Below, piece after piece: positions 15,316-24,433 of a DNA stretch of 36,734 bases. The notes under the pieces were generated by a model. It was not told where the DNA came from and did no database searches. It was given only the letters and a program-made list of their open reading frames with translations. The position numbers and the translations under genes are program-made. Where the stretch lies: the NCBI GenBank assembly GCA_002398365.1, contig DGYK01000039.1:1-36734 (forward strand). Reading direction: 5' to 3'. This DNA comes from Flammeovirgaceae bacterium UBA5008. Lineage in GTDB: Bacteria > Bacteroidota > Bacteroidia > Cytophagales > Cyclobacteriaceae. Position 1 is the stretch's first letter. Each line of letters starts with the position of its first letter.

Positions 15316-17883
15316 TTAACTTTCTTTTCCAGTTTTAATCTTCAGCTGAAATTTCCCTTCGGCTGCAGCTTTCATAAATTTTCGGAAATAGTTTTCTACC
15401 GGAAAGACAATGAGAGCAATGAATACCTGAATAAAAAATTCAAATACAGGAGAGCTTCTGATTTCAATGGAGGTGGTAATCGCTGTCTGCAAAAACTGAA
15501 TAAAAATGATTACCGTTAGTAGCGACAAAACTTCACTGACGGTGCGGTATTTTTCATTCGCCACACTCAACTTAACCGATAGCAGCATGAGCATGCCAAA
15601 GAAACCAAACTCCAGTGCATAAAACCACCAGCGCTTCCAGTAAGGAGGTAAAATCTCAAATGGGATGAGCTCTACTTTTGATTCGTTGCCGAGCACATCG
15701 CGCGATTGCATGGCTAATTCATAATCTCCTGGCGGCAAATAGGGGAAGTTGGCAATATGATTCGAGTTCGACCAACTTGTCCATCCGTTGGTTAATCCCT
15801 TTACCTGATATCGATATTGCATGGCATGGCTGCTAATGTAGTCGGGTTGAATAAATTCAAATGCTAATTCATTCTCCGGTTGATCCATCGTTACTCGCTT
15901 CCCTTTAATCAAATTGATTTGCTGACCACGCACCTGTCGCAAAAGCAAGGGAAAGTGAGAATCCTCTCCAGATGTTTGGCTGTTGCTAAATTTATATAGT
16001 TCGTTATTAGCCGTAATGATCCACAAACTCTGTGCATTTTCATCTGGGGCTAGAAATCTTAGATTAGGGAAAAGCCCAAGCCATTGTAATTTTAGTGATC
16101 TGAGACGCGCATCTACCGTTCGCCACTGGACTCCGTCATTAAACCAGAAATAGCCTGCGGATGCAAAGTAACGATGTGGACCCGGCAACGAGTCGTAACG
16201 AACAAAAGAGTTTTTATGATCGAAACGCTTAAACTCTCCGGAAGCTGCCAGATAAACTTCATTTCCATAAGCTACTCCAACCATTTCATCCAATGAAGAA
16301 TTAGAAATGGAAAACGATGCCGCATCTGTCACTTTTCCATCAATGGTTTCGATACGGTAAGCTTTGGTGCTTCCACACAGCCAGATATTTTGCAGATTAT
16401 CTTCAAACGCATAGCTAATATGATCATTGAGAGTATCGAGCAAGTGTGTTTCATTCCAATTAACTCCGCCTGCAACAAACGTCTTCACTTGATTGTGATA
16501 GGTGCCCACCACAAGCTGTTGTAATGAAGAAGAGAAGAATATCGTTTTGACCGGAGTAACAACAATTGGTTTTACTTTATCGGCTTGCACTTCAAAAACT
16601 CCTCCCAATCCCGCAGCAATGAGTTTGCCATTTACTTCAATTAGTTGTATGACTTTTCCTTCTATGCCCGGTACTTTTCGATACGCATAACCAACCGGCT
16701 TCACCACCTTTGTTTCAAAAGTAGGGGAAGGTGTTGCAGAAGATTCACCCGATCGCTTACGCAAAAACCCAAACCGACTTCTGCGCTGCTGATTAGTTTG
16801 TACCGTGAGCGAGGGGCGCGCTGACGATGGCTCATCTTTGGCGAGCAAGTACAAGCCCAATGTGGTGCCAACATACACTTGACCGCGGATCGATTGAATG
16901 CACAACAAATTTCCATTCAACCCGGGGAAATGGTTAAACGAGCGAAAGGGCAGTGATGGAGCAATTCGGGTAAATCCATATTCATGAGCCACCCACACGC
17001 CACCATTTTGATCCGCCATTAGCGCAAACACTTCGTTGTCCGGAAGACCTGTGCTAAAATCCAAATGATCAATCGTGGCTCCGGTAGTTACATCAATCAA
17101 TAATACTCCACCCAACAATGTGCCTAAGGCAATTTGCTTTTCATTCATCCATACACCAAACTCTAATGTGTTTTGTCGCAGATAAGGGGCATCCTGTAAT
17201 ACAAGCAATTCCGGAGTTGATTTTCCTTTCATCAGGTAAACAGATCCTGCCTCGGTGCCCAATAATACATCGCCCGTTTTTTTATGCCCAGTCGCAAACA
17301 CAATTTCTTCCTTCACTGGAAGTGCGAGCTTGGTTTCCACAAGTTTATTGTTCTGTACCTGCAGCAGGTGTTGAAATCCAGCTCTCACAAATACGCTGTC
17401 GCGAACTTCAATTAAACCATGAAACAGTTTTGTGCTGTCGGCTTTTATTTCGGTTGTAATTTTATCTGCTGTAATCATGAAAAGGGAAGACTCGCTGACG
17501 GCATATATTTTATCGGCTGCCACCAGTGACGAAAAAATAGAAGGCTTGTCGAAAACGGATTGAAATACTTTTTCGCTTCCTTGCTGAACGATTTTACCAA
17601 AGCCAAACACACCTCCCACATACAATTGATTTTGCAAGAGGCACAGTGTATAGACGGCACCAGGCGTGGCAATGAGATGCCAGTTTTTGCCGTCAAATTC
17701 GAGCACGCCTCGTTTATTGGTAAAATAGATGAGACCATTGGCATCCTGCACCATGCCCATGCTGCGATAGTCGATTCGTTCATCGCGAGGGGAATAATGA
17801 GTGAGGAATGAATTGCCGACCTGAGCGGTCAAAAGTGAGCTAAAGTGCATCAACAGGAGCACCAGAAATACACGAGAGATCAT
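15316..17883 (-). CDS. Propeller/Y_Y_Y sensor protein lacking a kinase domain
   Basis: I use the ATG at 17883 (855 aa); 17901 is a possible start six codons longer. A signal peptide (MISRVFLVLLLMHFSSLLTA) is followed by a large periplasmic region with two-component-regulator-propeller-like repeats such as MVQDANGLIYFTNKRGVLEF and LMADQNGGVWVAHEYGF. A Y_Y_Y-like beta domain follows, with YRYQVKGLTNGWTSWS and LPPGDYELAMQSRDVLGNES. The C-terminal 130 residues are membrane segments (YWKRWWFYALEFGFFGMLML and further) and a short cytoplasmic basic tail. There is no HisKA/HATPase, DNA-binding or receiver domain, unlike hybrid two-component sensors of this class. It starts about 32 nt after the recG stop, so it is likely cotranscribed. 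Confidence 0.8.
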   Translation of the reverse strand: MISRVFLVLLLMHFSSLLTAQVGNSFLTHYSPRDERIDYRSMGMVQDANGLIYFTNKRGVLEFDGKNWHLIATPGAVYTLCLLQNQLYVGGVFGFGKIVQQGSEKVFQSVFDKPSIFSSLVAADKIYAVSESSLFMITADKITTEIKADSTKLFHGLIEVRDSVFVRAGFQHLLQVQNNKLVETKLALPVKEEIVFATGHKKTGDVLLGTEAGSVYLMKGKSTPELLVLQDAPYLRQNTLEFGVWMNEKQIALGTLLGGVLLIDVTTGATIDHLDFSTGLPDNEVFALMADQNGGVWVAHEYGFTRIAPSLPFRSFNHFPGLNGNLLCIQSIRGQVYVGTTLGLYLLAKDEPSSARPSLTVQTNQQRRSRFGFLRKRSGESSATPSPTFETKVVKPVGYAYRKVPGIEGKVIQLIEVNGKLIAAGLGGVFEVQADKVKPIVVTPVKTIFFSSSLQQLVVGTYHNQVKTFVAGGVNWNETHLLDTLNDHISYAFEDNLQNIWLCGSTKAYRIETIDGKVTDAASFSISNSSLDEMVGVAYGNEVYLAASGEFKRFDHKNSFVRYDSLPGPHRYFASAGYFWFNDGVQWRTVDARLRSLKLQWLGLFPNLRFLAPDENAQSLWIITANNELYKFSNSQTSGEDSHFPLLLRQVRGQQINLIKGKRVTMDQPENELAFEFIQPDYISSHAMQYRYQVKGLTNGWTSWSNSNHIANFPYLPPGDYELAMQSRDVLGNESKVELIPFEILPPYWKRWWFYALEFGFFGMLMLLSVKLSVANEKYRTVSEVLSLLTVIIFIQFLQTAITTSIEIRSSPVFEFFIQVFIALIVFPVENYFRKFMKAAAEGKFQLKIKTGKES

Positions 17884-17914
17884 TGGGGAAGAATTTCCCA
17901 AAAATAATGATTTG

Positions 17915-20005
17915 CTAGCTTATCCGACTCCAATTAACAGCAGCCTTTTTGATCGATTCAATTTGTTGTAAGATCAGCCTATTCTCCGGCTGTTGAAGGA
18001 GTGGATCTTTTTCCAGCACTAGTTGAGCAGCCTCTCGAGCCTGTTGTAGCAGCTCGCCATCTTTACCCAAGTCTGCTATCAGCAAATCCAGCGCGCCACT
18101 CTGTTGTGTGCCCATCAAGTCGCCCGGGCCGCGTAATTTCAAATCCGTCTCAGCGATCTCAAATCCATTGTTGGTTCGCACCATCGTTTCGATTCGGGTC
18201 TTCGATTCAGCACTCAGTTTATGATCGGTCATTAAAATACAATAGGATTGCTCGGCTCCTCGTCCCACGCGTCCACGCAACTGGTGTAATTGCGAGAGCC
18301 CAAATCGCTGTGCACTTTCAATCACCATGACCGAGGCGTTGGGCACATCTACGCCTACTTCAATTACGGTAGTGGCGACCATTATCTTCGTTTCTCCTTT
18401 TACGAAGCGTGCCATCTCGTAATCTTTGGCTTCGGGTTTCATTTGCCCATGCACAATACTGATGGGCACCTCCTGGAACGCACGCGCGATACTTTCGTAT
18501 CCATCCATCAGGTGTTTCAGATCGAGTTTCTCAGATTCTTCAATGAGAGGATACACTATATAAATCTGACGCCCGGCATCGAGTTGCGTTTTGATAAACC
18601 CATTTACCTGCAAGCGATGCGAATCAAAACGGTGTGTGGTCTTGATGGGCTTGCGCCCTTTGGGCAACTCATCAATTACCGAAATTTCAAGATCACCATA
18701 GAGTGTCATGGCAAGCGTGCGAGGGATTGGTGTAGCTGTCATCACCAACACATGCGGATAGAAATCGGCATTTTTCTGCCAAAGTTTAGAGCGCTGAGCA
18801 ACTCCAAATCGATGCTGCTCATCAATAATGGCAAGCCCCAGTTTTTTAAACTTCACTTCTTCCTCGAGCAAGGCGTGCGTGCCGATTAAAATCTTCAATG
18901 TACCATCCTGCAATTGTTCGTGAATAGGTTTGCGCGCGCTTTTCTTTACTGAACCGGTGAGCAGCGCAATGGGAATTCCCATTTTGTCTGCATATTTTTT
19001 CAGATTGGCATAATGTTGCTGCGCTAATATTTCGGTGGGAGCCATAAGGGCGGCTTGCGCATCGCCACCGATGGCAAGTAAAATAGAAATAAATGCCACA
19101 ATGGTTTTGCCGCTGCCCACATCGCCTTGCAAGAGTCGGTTCATTTGCTTGCCTGACTTCATATCAGTATAAATTTCGCGCACCACTTTTTTCTGTGCGT
19201 TCGTCAGGTCAAATGGTAAATGTTCTTTGTAAAATTGGGTGAGGATGGTGGTGTCGCTAAACACCATTCCTTTGAATTTCCCTTGCCGGACCAACTTTAG
19301 TTTGATCAATTGCAATTGAACAAAAAACAGTTCTTCGAACTTCAATCTGCGCTGGGCGCTCAGCAGCCATTCGTTGTTGCGCGGGAAATGAATGTTGATG
19401 ATCGCTTCTTTTTTGCCAATCAACTTTTGTTGTTGAACGATCGAAGCAGGCAAGGTTTCGCGGATGTGCGCGATGGCGGCTTTCAATAAATCTTGCTGCA
19501 GCTTGATGATAAATTTATTGTCGATGTAGCGATTGCGCAGCTTATCGGTGAGCGGATAAACCGGTTGAAGATATCCTCCCTTTTCACTCTTTTCAGTGAG
19601 TACATCTATTTCCGGATGCGCCATCGATAGCTTACTTCCATAGCGCGAAGGTTTGCCAAATACGACATAATCAACATTCGGTTTCACTTTTTGCATCACC
19701 CAATTGATGCCCTGGAACCAAACGAGCTCAATCTCGCCTTCGCCATCCGTAAAGTAAGCTACTAGTCTGCGTTTGAATTTATCGCCAATCAATTCGATGT
19801 CGGTAATTTTTCCTTTTACCTGAATGAATGGCATCAGTTCATTGACTTCCCGTAAGGAATAAAAGCGCGTGCGGTCTTCGTAACGAAAAGGATAGTGCTG
19901 AATGAGGTCGCCAAAGGTGAACAGCTTCAATTCTTTTTGAAGCAAAGCAGCACGCTGTGGCCCCACGCCTTTTAAGAATTCCAGTGAAGTATCGAAGAAA
20001 GACAT
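17915..20005 (-). CDS. recG: ATP-dependent DNA helicase RecG
   Basis: The 696-residue product matches RecG in length and order. The wedge/OB domain comes first (FGDLIQHYPFRYEDRT). The helicase core follows, with the Walker A motif GDVGSGKT (294-301), DEQH (395-398), TATPIPRTLA and the C-terminal Q-x-x-G-R-x-G-R motif (QLRGRVGRG). RecG reverses stalled replication forks and migrates Holliday junctions. It lies 32 bp after the toxin gene and 32 bp before the sensor gene on the same strand. All motor motifs are intact. Confidence 0.97.
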   Translation of the reverse strand: MSFFDTSLEFLKGVGPQRAALLQKELKLFTFGDLIQHYPFRYEDRTRFYSLREVNELMPFIQVKGKITDIELIGDKFKRRLVAYFTDGEGEIELVWFQGINWVMQKVKPNVDYVVFGKPSRYGSKLSMAHPEIDVLTEKSEKGGYLQPVYPLTDKLRNRYIDNKFIIKLQQDLLKAAIAHIRETLPASIVQQQKLIGKKEAIINIHFPRNNEWLLSAQRRLKFEELFFVQLQLIKLKLVRQGKFKGMVFSDTTILTQFYKEHLPFDLTNAQKKVVREIYTDMKSGKQMNRLLQGDVGSGKTIVAFISILLAIGGDAQAALMAPTEILAQQHYANLKKYADKMGIPIALLTGSVKKSARKPIHEQLQDGTLKILIGTHALLEEEVKFKKLGLAIIDEQHRFGVAQRSKLWQKNADFYPHVLVMTATPIPRTLAMTLYGDLEISVIDELPKGRKPIKTTHRFDSHRLQVNGFIKTQLDAGRQIYIVYPLIEESEKLDLKHLMDGYESIARAFQEVPISIVHGQMKPEAKDYEMARFVKGETKIMVATTVIEVGVDVPNASVMVIESAQRFGLSQLHQLRGRVGRGAEQSYCILMTDHKLSAESKTRIETMVRTNNGFEIAETDLKLRGPGDLMGTQQSGALDLLIADLGKDGELLQQAREAAQLVLEKDPLLQQPENRLILQQIESIKKAAVNWSRIS

Positions 20006-20037
20006 TTTAATTTGGCAGTGTGCAAATTAAGATATTG

Positions 20038-20346
20038 TTATTCACTAAAAAGTGGGTTGCTCGACAACAATCTGCTTTTGTGATGGACTGTTAAAATATC
20101 AATTCGTTGTGGGGTAACGATTCGATAAATGATTCGATATCTTCCTTCACTTACTTGCCGAATGGTAGAAATGGCTAATTCAGGAACGATTGAACCGAAC
20201 TCCGGGTGTTTTTCTAAAGCTTTAACCCGTTCGAAGAATCTCTCGGTTTGAATTTTAGCATAGTAAAGAGAATCTTTGGCAATAAAACTGGCAATGTTTT
20301 CAATATCCTCAAGCGATTGAGGTGTCCAGTTTACTTCAGTAGCCAT
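20038..20346 (-). CDS. RelE/ParE-family toxin
   Basis: A 102-residue protein with the RelE/ParE fold pattern: an N-terminal helical hairpin (WTPQSLEDIENIASFIA), then beta strands with the basic segment EGRYRIIYRI (67-76) and TVHHKSRLL (86-94). RelE members cleave mRNA at the ribosome; ParE members poison gyrase. ParE-like is favoured by the N-terminal helices and the spacing of Arg and Tyr. Its ATG lies inside the 3' end of the upstream antitoxin gene, a 16-nt overlap typical of coupled TA pairs. It sits between gldD and recG. Confidence 0.85.
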   Translation of the reverse strand: MATEVNWTPQSLEDIENIASFIAKDSLYYAKIQTERFFERVKALEKHPEFGSIVPELAISTIRQVSEGRYRIIYRIVTPQRIDILTVHHKSRLLSSNPLFSE

Positions 20347-20522
20347 TGACTAAGTTTCGCTCGGGCATCGGCAGTTGAAAGAACCTGATCAGATTTTGAT
20401 TGCTCCATTCCTGATTCAATTTTTTGCAAAAGAATCAGTCGCTCGAAAAGTTCATCTAATGAAAAAGTATCTGGAAGATCCTTTATCGTTTCAATCAATT
20501 TTTCCTTTGAGATCGGTGCCAT
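20331..20522 (-). CDS. Antitoxin of the ParE-like module
   Basis: This 63-residue protein is acidic and helical (SKEKLIETIKDLPDTFSLDE, then LFERLILLQKIESGM) and ends in a Lys-containing tail. It overlaps the toxin start by 16 nt. Position, size and overlap make it the antitoxin; no classical DNA-binding fold is obvious in the sequence. A TAAATTTG element on this strand at 20534-20527 lies only about 5 nt before the ATG, so the message may be nearly leaderless or the pair may be read from the gldD transcript. Confidence 0.75.
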   Translation of the reverse strand: MAPISKEKLIETIKDLPDTFSLDELFERLILLQKIESGMEQSKSDQVLSTADARAKLSQWLLK

Positions 20523-20526
20523 TGAT

Positions 20527-20534
20527 CAAATTTA
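20527..20534 (-). promoter_or_regulatory. Possible -7 element of the TA pair
   Basis: The minus-strand octamer TAAATTTG fully matches TAnnTTTG and ends about 5 nt before the antitoxin ATG. A -33 TTTG at the right spacing is missing, so independent transcription is only suggested. Confidence 0.3.
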
Positions 20535-20569
20535 CAAAAAACTAATAGCAATAATTGAGAATTTTCAAA

Positions 20570-21193
20570 TTACCGAATCACCGAATTAGCCTTCTTCCAC
20601 TCTAGCGTGTTGATCAGATGCATCACTTCTTTCTTCATGAAGTCGATGGCCGGAGCGAGCGAGTCGTTTTGAACCTTGGTGTTAAAGTACAATGCACCAC
20701 GCAAAAAGTTTTTCGAAGAATCCGTCATGGTGAATTGAAACTGACTCGGCACTTCGCCACTAATCTCTGCAATTAAAGCTGTTTTGCCAAGCGGGGTCAC
20801 CACTTTTACCTCGTCAATACCATACGCTTTGATTTGTTGCTTGCTGGTCAGGTTATAAGCATCATCCAAAAACTCTTTGAGTAATGCATCTTTATTCAGC
20901 AGCCGTTTGTAGGTAATATGAATATTGGCCTTGAGTGTGGGATAATAAATCTCTACCCAGTGTTTTTCATTGATCCATGAGGTGTCCCGCAACAGTCTGG
21001 CCGAAGTAGAGTATTCAAATTGATAAGGCAGACTATCCGGTAAGGATTGGTATTTTGTTTCGGGTAAAATAAGGCGATTATATCCTTTCGGCTTTGGTTG
21101 GTAGTTGGTTGTGCAGCTTGACGCCAGCCAGCCCATCGTTGCAATGAACAGCGCGAAACATGCATTCTTAATCTTCTTCTTTTTCACTTTCAT
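20570..21193 (-). CDS. gldD: Gliding motility lipoprotein GldD
   Basis: The 207-residue product has a lipoprotein signal with Cys27 (WLASSC), followed by NYQPKPKGYNRLILPETKYQ, the recognised GldD start of the mature region. GldD is a membrane lipoprotein needed for gliding motility in Flavobacterium johnsoniae. Its role in the motility and secretion machinery is not fully established. The gene overlaps the 3' end of gldE by 26 nt on the same strand, consistent with coupling. Further downstream on this strand comes the TA pair and then recG. The order ssb-gldE-gldD is conserved in Bacteroidota. Confidence 0.9.
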   Translation of the reverse strand: MKVKKKKIKNACFALFIATMGWLASSCTTNYQPKPKGYNRLILPETKYQSLPDSLPYQFEYSTSARLLRDTSWINEKHWVEIYYPTLKANIHITYKRLLNKDALLKEFLDDAYNLTSKQQIKAYGIDEVKVVTPLGKTALIAEISGEVPSQFQFTMTDSSKNFLRGALYFNTKVQNDSLAPAIDFMKKEVMHLINTLEWKKANSVIR

Positions 21194-22517
21194 CCACCAT
21201 GTTTACGCGTACGCGATTAATTTTCTTTTGATCGGCCGTAAGAATAGTAAAGGTAAAACGATCAAATTGAATCTGCTCTCCTACCTTCGGCAATGAGCCA
21301 TGCAATTCTAAAATCAAGCCACCGACCGATTCGCTCTCTCCTTTCACGTCATCAAAAATAGTGGCTTCTACATCCAGTGCTTTGCACATATCGTGCACCA
21401 AAGTTTTTCCTTCAAACACATAGGTGCGATCATCGATTTTCTGGTAGCCCAAATTGACTTCGTCAAACTCATCGTTGATTTCGCCTATAATTTCTTCGAT
21501 CAAATCTTCTAAGGTCACTAAGCCGGAGGTGCCTCCATACTCATCCACTACTACAGCCATGTGCACACGCTTGCTTTGAAAATCCTTTAGTAATGAATCG
21601 AGCTTTTTTGTTTCCGGCACAAAGTAGCCGGGTCGCAATAGCTTTTGCCATTTAAAATTCTCACTTTCCTCTAGGTAAGGAAGCAAGTCTTTGATGTAAA
21701 GAATTCCTTCTACATGATCGAGTGTTTCTTTGTAAACCGGAATGCGCGAGAATCCCGATTTATTCACCTGCTCCATCAATTCTTTAAAATTCAAATCGAC
21801 ATCGACTGCTGAAATGTCCATGCGTGACTTCATCACACGTTTCACCGCCAAGGTGCCAAAGTTCACGATGCTTTTAAGAATGTCTTTTTCTTCGGCTGTG
21901 GTCTCGTTGTTTTCGGTAGTCAAGTCTAATGCCTGATTCAATTCATCTACCGTAGTGCTGTAGCCTTTCTTTTCAATTCTTCGCTCGATTACACTACTCA
22001 TACTGAGTAACAAATAAGAAATAGGTCGCCATACATTTTCCAATAACAACCAGGTGCCCCCCATGCGTCTTGCAAACGTCCAGTTATGGCGGGTAGCATA
22101 TACTTTAGGAATAATTTCACCAAAAAAAGTGATGGCAAACGTAGCCCCGAATGTTACCAAGCCTACAATGGTCTCAGTAGGTTTGCGCGTTCCTGCCATT
22201 TCCCACATCAAAAATGTAGAGATTGTAACCACACCCACATTCACAAAATTATTCATGATGAGAATGGTGGCTAGCAAAAGACGCGGCTTCTTGAGCAGTT
22301 GTACAATATTTTTATCAGCCGGCTCATCTGATTCGCGACAACGCTCAAAGTCATCTGCTTTTAATGAAAAGAAGGCCACTTCGGAGGCCGAAATCATGGC
22401 CGACATAAAAAGTAAAATGGCAATCGCAATAAAACTTATCGCGTAGAAGTAGTTGATCTCGAAAAGTACTTCCGAAAATATAAAACCCAGCGACATGGTT
22501 AAACGATCCGTTTCCAA
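21168..22517 (-). CDS. gldE: Gliding motility-associated GldE (CNNM/CBS/CorC) membrane protein
   Basis: The 449-residue product has a DUF21/CNNM-type membrane domain with about four hydrophobic segments (near residues 18-40, 85-105, 115-135 and 150-170). A CBS-domain pair follows at about 205-330 (VKRVMKSRMDISAVDVDLNF, and VDEYGGTSGLVTLEDLIEEI). A C-terminal CorC/HlyC-type transporter-associated domain closes it. The family includes CorC-like Mg2+/Co2+ transport proteins. GldE can partly compensate for GldD loss in F. johnsoniae. The start could also be the ATG at 22496. It begins about 20 bp after the ssb stop and overlaps gldD. Confidence 0.92.
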   Translation of the reverse strand: METDRLTMSLGFIFSEVLFEINYFYAISFIAIAILLFMSAMISASEVAFFSLKADDFERCRESDEPADKNIVQLLKKPRLLLATILIMNNFVNVGVVTISTFLMWEMAGTRKPTETIVGLVTFGATFAITFFGEIIPKVYATRHNWTFARRMGGTWLLLENVWRPISYLLLSMSSVIERRIEKKGYSTTVDELNQALDLTTENNETTAEEKDILKSIVNFGTLAVKRVMKSRMDISAVDVDLNFKELMEQVNKSGFSRIPVYKETLDHVEGILYIKDLLPYLEESENFKWQKLLRPGYFVPETKKLDSLLKDFQSKRVHMAVVVDEYGGTSGLVTLEDLIEEIIGEINDEFDEVNLGYQKIDDRTYVFEGKTLVHDMCKALDVEATIFDDVKGESESVGGLILELHGSLPKVGEQIQFDRFTFTILTADQKKINRVRVNMVDESEKEED

Positions 22518-22537
22518 AGATTAAATGTTAAGCTGAT

Positions 22538-22984
22538 CTAAAAGGGCAGATCATCTGTAGCATGGGGAGCCGCACCAAAATCACTCGGAGCTGCCTGACT
22601 TGCCGGTGACGATGCGGGCGATTTTTCATAATTATTATTACCTCCACCTCCTGGTTTGCTGCCCAACAGAGTCATGTTATCACCAACAATTTCGGTGGTA
22701 TAGCGCGTTACTCCTTCTTTTTCCCAACTGCGCGTGCGCAACTTTCCTTCTATGTAAACCTGATCGCCCTTGTGCAAATACTTCGCTGCAATGTCTGCCA
22801 AGCCGCGCCACAACACCACGTTGTGCCATTCGGTAATTTCTTTGCGCTCGCCTGTGGTTTTATCTTTATATGTTTCGCTGGTAGCCATGGTAAAATTGGC
22901 AACCGTAGCTCCGTTTTCCAGATTTCTTACTTCCGGCTCTTTTCCTAGTCTGCCTACAAGAATAACTTTGTTTACGCCTGACAT
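22538..22984 (-). CDS. ssb: Single-stranded DNA-binding protein
   Basis: The 148-residue product begins MSGVNKVILVGRLGKEPEVR, the OB-fold start of bacterial SSB. The fold continues with the usual aromatic-rich core (EWHNVVLWRGLADIAAKYLH). The tail is a flexible Gly/Asn/Pro region ending in the acidic tip DDLPF that recruits partners such as recombination and repair proteins. A TATTTTTG -7-like element lies upstream on this strand (23020-23013). It is followed within 20 bp by gldE. Confidence 0.95.
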   Translation of the reverse strand: MSGVNKVILVGRLGKEPEVRNLENGATVANFTMATSETYKDKTTGERKEITEWHNVVLWRGLADIAAKYLHKGDQVYIEGKLRTRSWEKEGVTRYTTEIVGDNMTLLGSKPGGGGNNNYEKSPASSPASQAAPSDFGAAPHATDDLPF

Positions 22985-23012
22985 ATTTCTAATCTTCTTT
23001 TAAGTTGGATTG

Positions 23013-23020
23013 CAAAAATA
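23013..23020 (-). promoter_or_regulatory. Possible -7 element for ssb
   Basis: The minus-strand octamer TATTTTTG is a full match to TAnnTTTG, 28 nt before the ssb ATG. No clear TTTG lies 19 bp upstream. Confidence 0.35.
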
Positions 23021-23123
23021 CCAAAAATTCAGGGAAGGAAAGAGTATAATTGAAATGGGAGATTTTAGCGCTATTCGTTCGCTTTTGAGAGGTATTCCAT
23101 TTGCTGATCGTTTCTATTGCTGA

Positions 23124-24185
23124 TCATGCCGTGCTGTTGAAATATTTCTCTATTATAATTGGTTTGGGAATTCGCTCCAATCCTTTTTTCGAAATGACCT
23201 GTAAGTTTAGTTGCTTCGCTGCGTGTAAAAACTCCTTTTCGGAATGAATGTGAACAGGAATGATGTGAATGAATAATTGTTGATGTGAAAGCACATGCTT
23301 GAATGGTGCCGGAAGTTTGGCAGGCAAGTAAGGTGCTACAATTGCCATTTCTTCTTGTCGTAATCCGGCTGAATTAGTAGGTCGATTTTTTTCAATCAGA
23401 TAAAAATCATATAAACCTTGCCAGATATCTTTGGCGGTTCGGTGCTTCATTAAGCGACTGTTCTTAAAGCGAAAGTCGAAGTAGTAGAAATACCTTTTTT
23501 TTATTTTTATTTTTTTTGATTTGATGGGCAGCACGTTTTGAAGCTCATGTTTGCGCGCCACACAGGTATTTGAAAAAATACAATCATCACATTTAGGATT
23601 TTGCGGCAAGCAATGCAGCGCGCCAAACTCCATCATCGCCTGATTGAATAAGTCGGGATCTTTTGCGGGAACTAATTGATTGGCTTTTTCAAAAAAATAT
23701 TTCTTTCCTTCAGTGCTGGCTGTGTCTATTTCAATACCAAACACGCGTGCCAACACACGATACACATTGCCATCTACCACTGCCACTGATTCTTTAAATG
23801 CAATGGATGCAATGGCCGCAGCTGTGTACGGACCAACACCGGGTAATTTTTGTAAATCGTTAAAGTTGTTTGGGAAAACCCCGTTATAAGTTTCAACAAT
23901 TTGCTTTGCACAAGCATGCAAATTGCGAGCGCGAGAATAATAGCCCAATCCTTGCCACAACCGCAACACATTTTGTTGAGGTGCTGCTGCCAACGCTTTT
24001 ACTGTTGGATAGGTTTTCACAAATCGCTCGTAGTATGGCAGGCCTTGTGCCACGCGGGTTTGTTGCAGAATAATCTCTGACAGCCAAATTTTATAAGGGT
24101 CTGTTGTTTCGCGCCAAGGCAATGGTCGTTTGTGTTCCCAATACCAACCAATTATTTTTTGAGCGAAAGCCGAAGATTGAATCAT
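23124..24185 (-). CDS. mutY: A/G-specific adenine DNA glycosylase MutY
   Basis: The 353-residue product matches MutY. SEIILQQT carries Glu37, PGVGPYTAAA is the helix-hairpin-helix, and the catalytic Asp138 is in VVDGNVYRVLARV. Cys192, Cys199, Cys202 and Cys208 form the [4Fe-4S] cluster. These positions equal those of the E. coli enzyme. The C-terminal NUDIX-like domain recognises 8-oxoguanine. The enzyme removes A mispaired with 8-oxoG. It is divergent from hup and upstream of ssb on the same strand. Confidence 0.96.
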   Translation of the reverse strand: MIQSSAFAQKIIGWYWEHKRPLPWRETTDPYKIWLSEIILQQTRVAQGLPYYERFVKTYPTVKALAAAPQQNVLRLWQGLGYYSRARNLHACAKQIVETYNGVFPNNFNDLQKLPGVGPYTAAAIASIAFKESVAVVDGNVYRVLARVFGIEIDTASTEGKKYFFEKANQLVPAKDPDLFNQAMMEFGALHCLPQNPKCDDCIFSNTCVARKHELQNVLPIKSKKIKIKKRYFYYFDFRFKNSRLMKHRTAKDIWQGLYDFYLIEKNRPTNSAGLRQEEMAIVAPYLPAKLPAPFKHVLSHQQLFIHIIPVHIHSEKEFLHAAKQLNLQVISKKGLERIPKPIIIEKYFNSTA

Positions 24186-24365
24186 AGTTTAATAACAAAG
24201 TAAACCAAGAAATGGCCTTCTGCGCGTATGCTGAACAAGATTGTGGTTCACAACCAGCAAAGAAGTGGATAAAAATTTAAAAGCAAAAAAAACCGCTTTC
24301 AACCAAATCAATCAACTCTTTACCGTGTTTTGTGCGTTCACGTTGTTGATAGTCAGTAAATTAAT

Positions 24366-24396
24366 TTTGGAATTGAACGAACTGCTTATAAATTTG
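24366..24396 (+). promoter_or_regulatory. Bacteroidota-type promoter of hup
   Basis: TTTG at 24366-24369 and TAAATTTG at 24389-24396 are separated by exactly 19 bp, a full match to the TTTG / TAnnTTTG consensus. Transcription would start near 24403, leaving about a 30-nt leader before the GTG at 24434. It lies in the 248-bp mutY-hup divergent gap, which I see nothing else in. Confidence 0.75.
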
Positions 24397-24433
24397 CCAT
24401 CCCAAAAAAATTCAGAACTAAAACTCTACTCTT

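Noticed and set aside
18290..18889. 199-codon open frame antisense to recG
   Set aside because: It lies wholly inside a clear RecG helicase coding sequence and has no recognisable domain; it is a frame shadow.
23101..23125. Direct repeat TTGCTGATC twice, 16 bp apart, at the mutY 3' end
   Set aside because: Only two copies, partly within the mutY stop codon, with no dyad or conserved spacing to suggest function.
24239..24258. Small dyad TTGTG-gtt-CACAA upstream of hup
   Set aside because: Only five pairs, far from the promoter, and alternative pairings overlap it.
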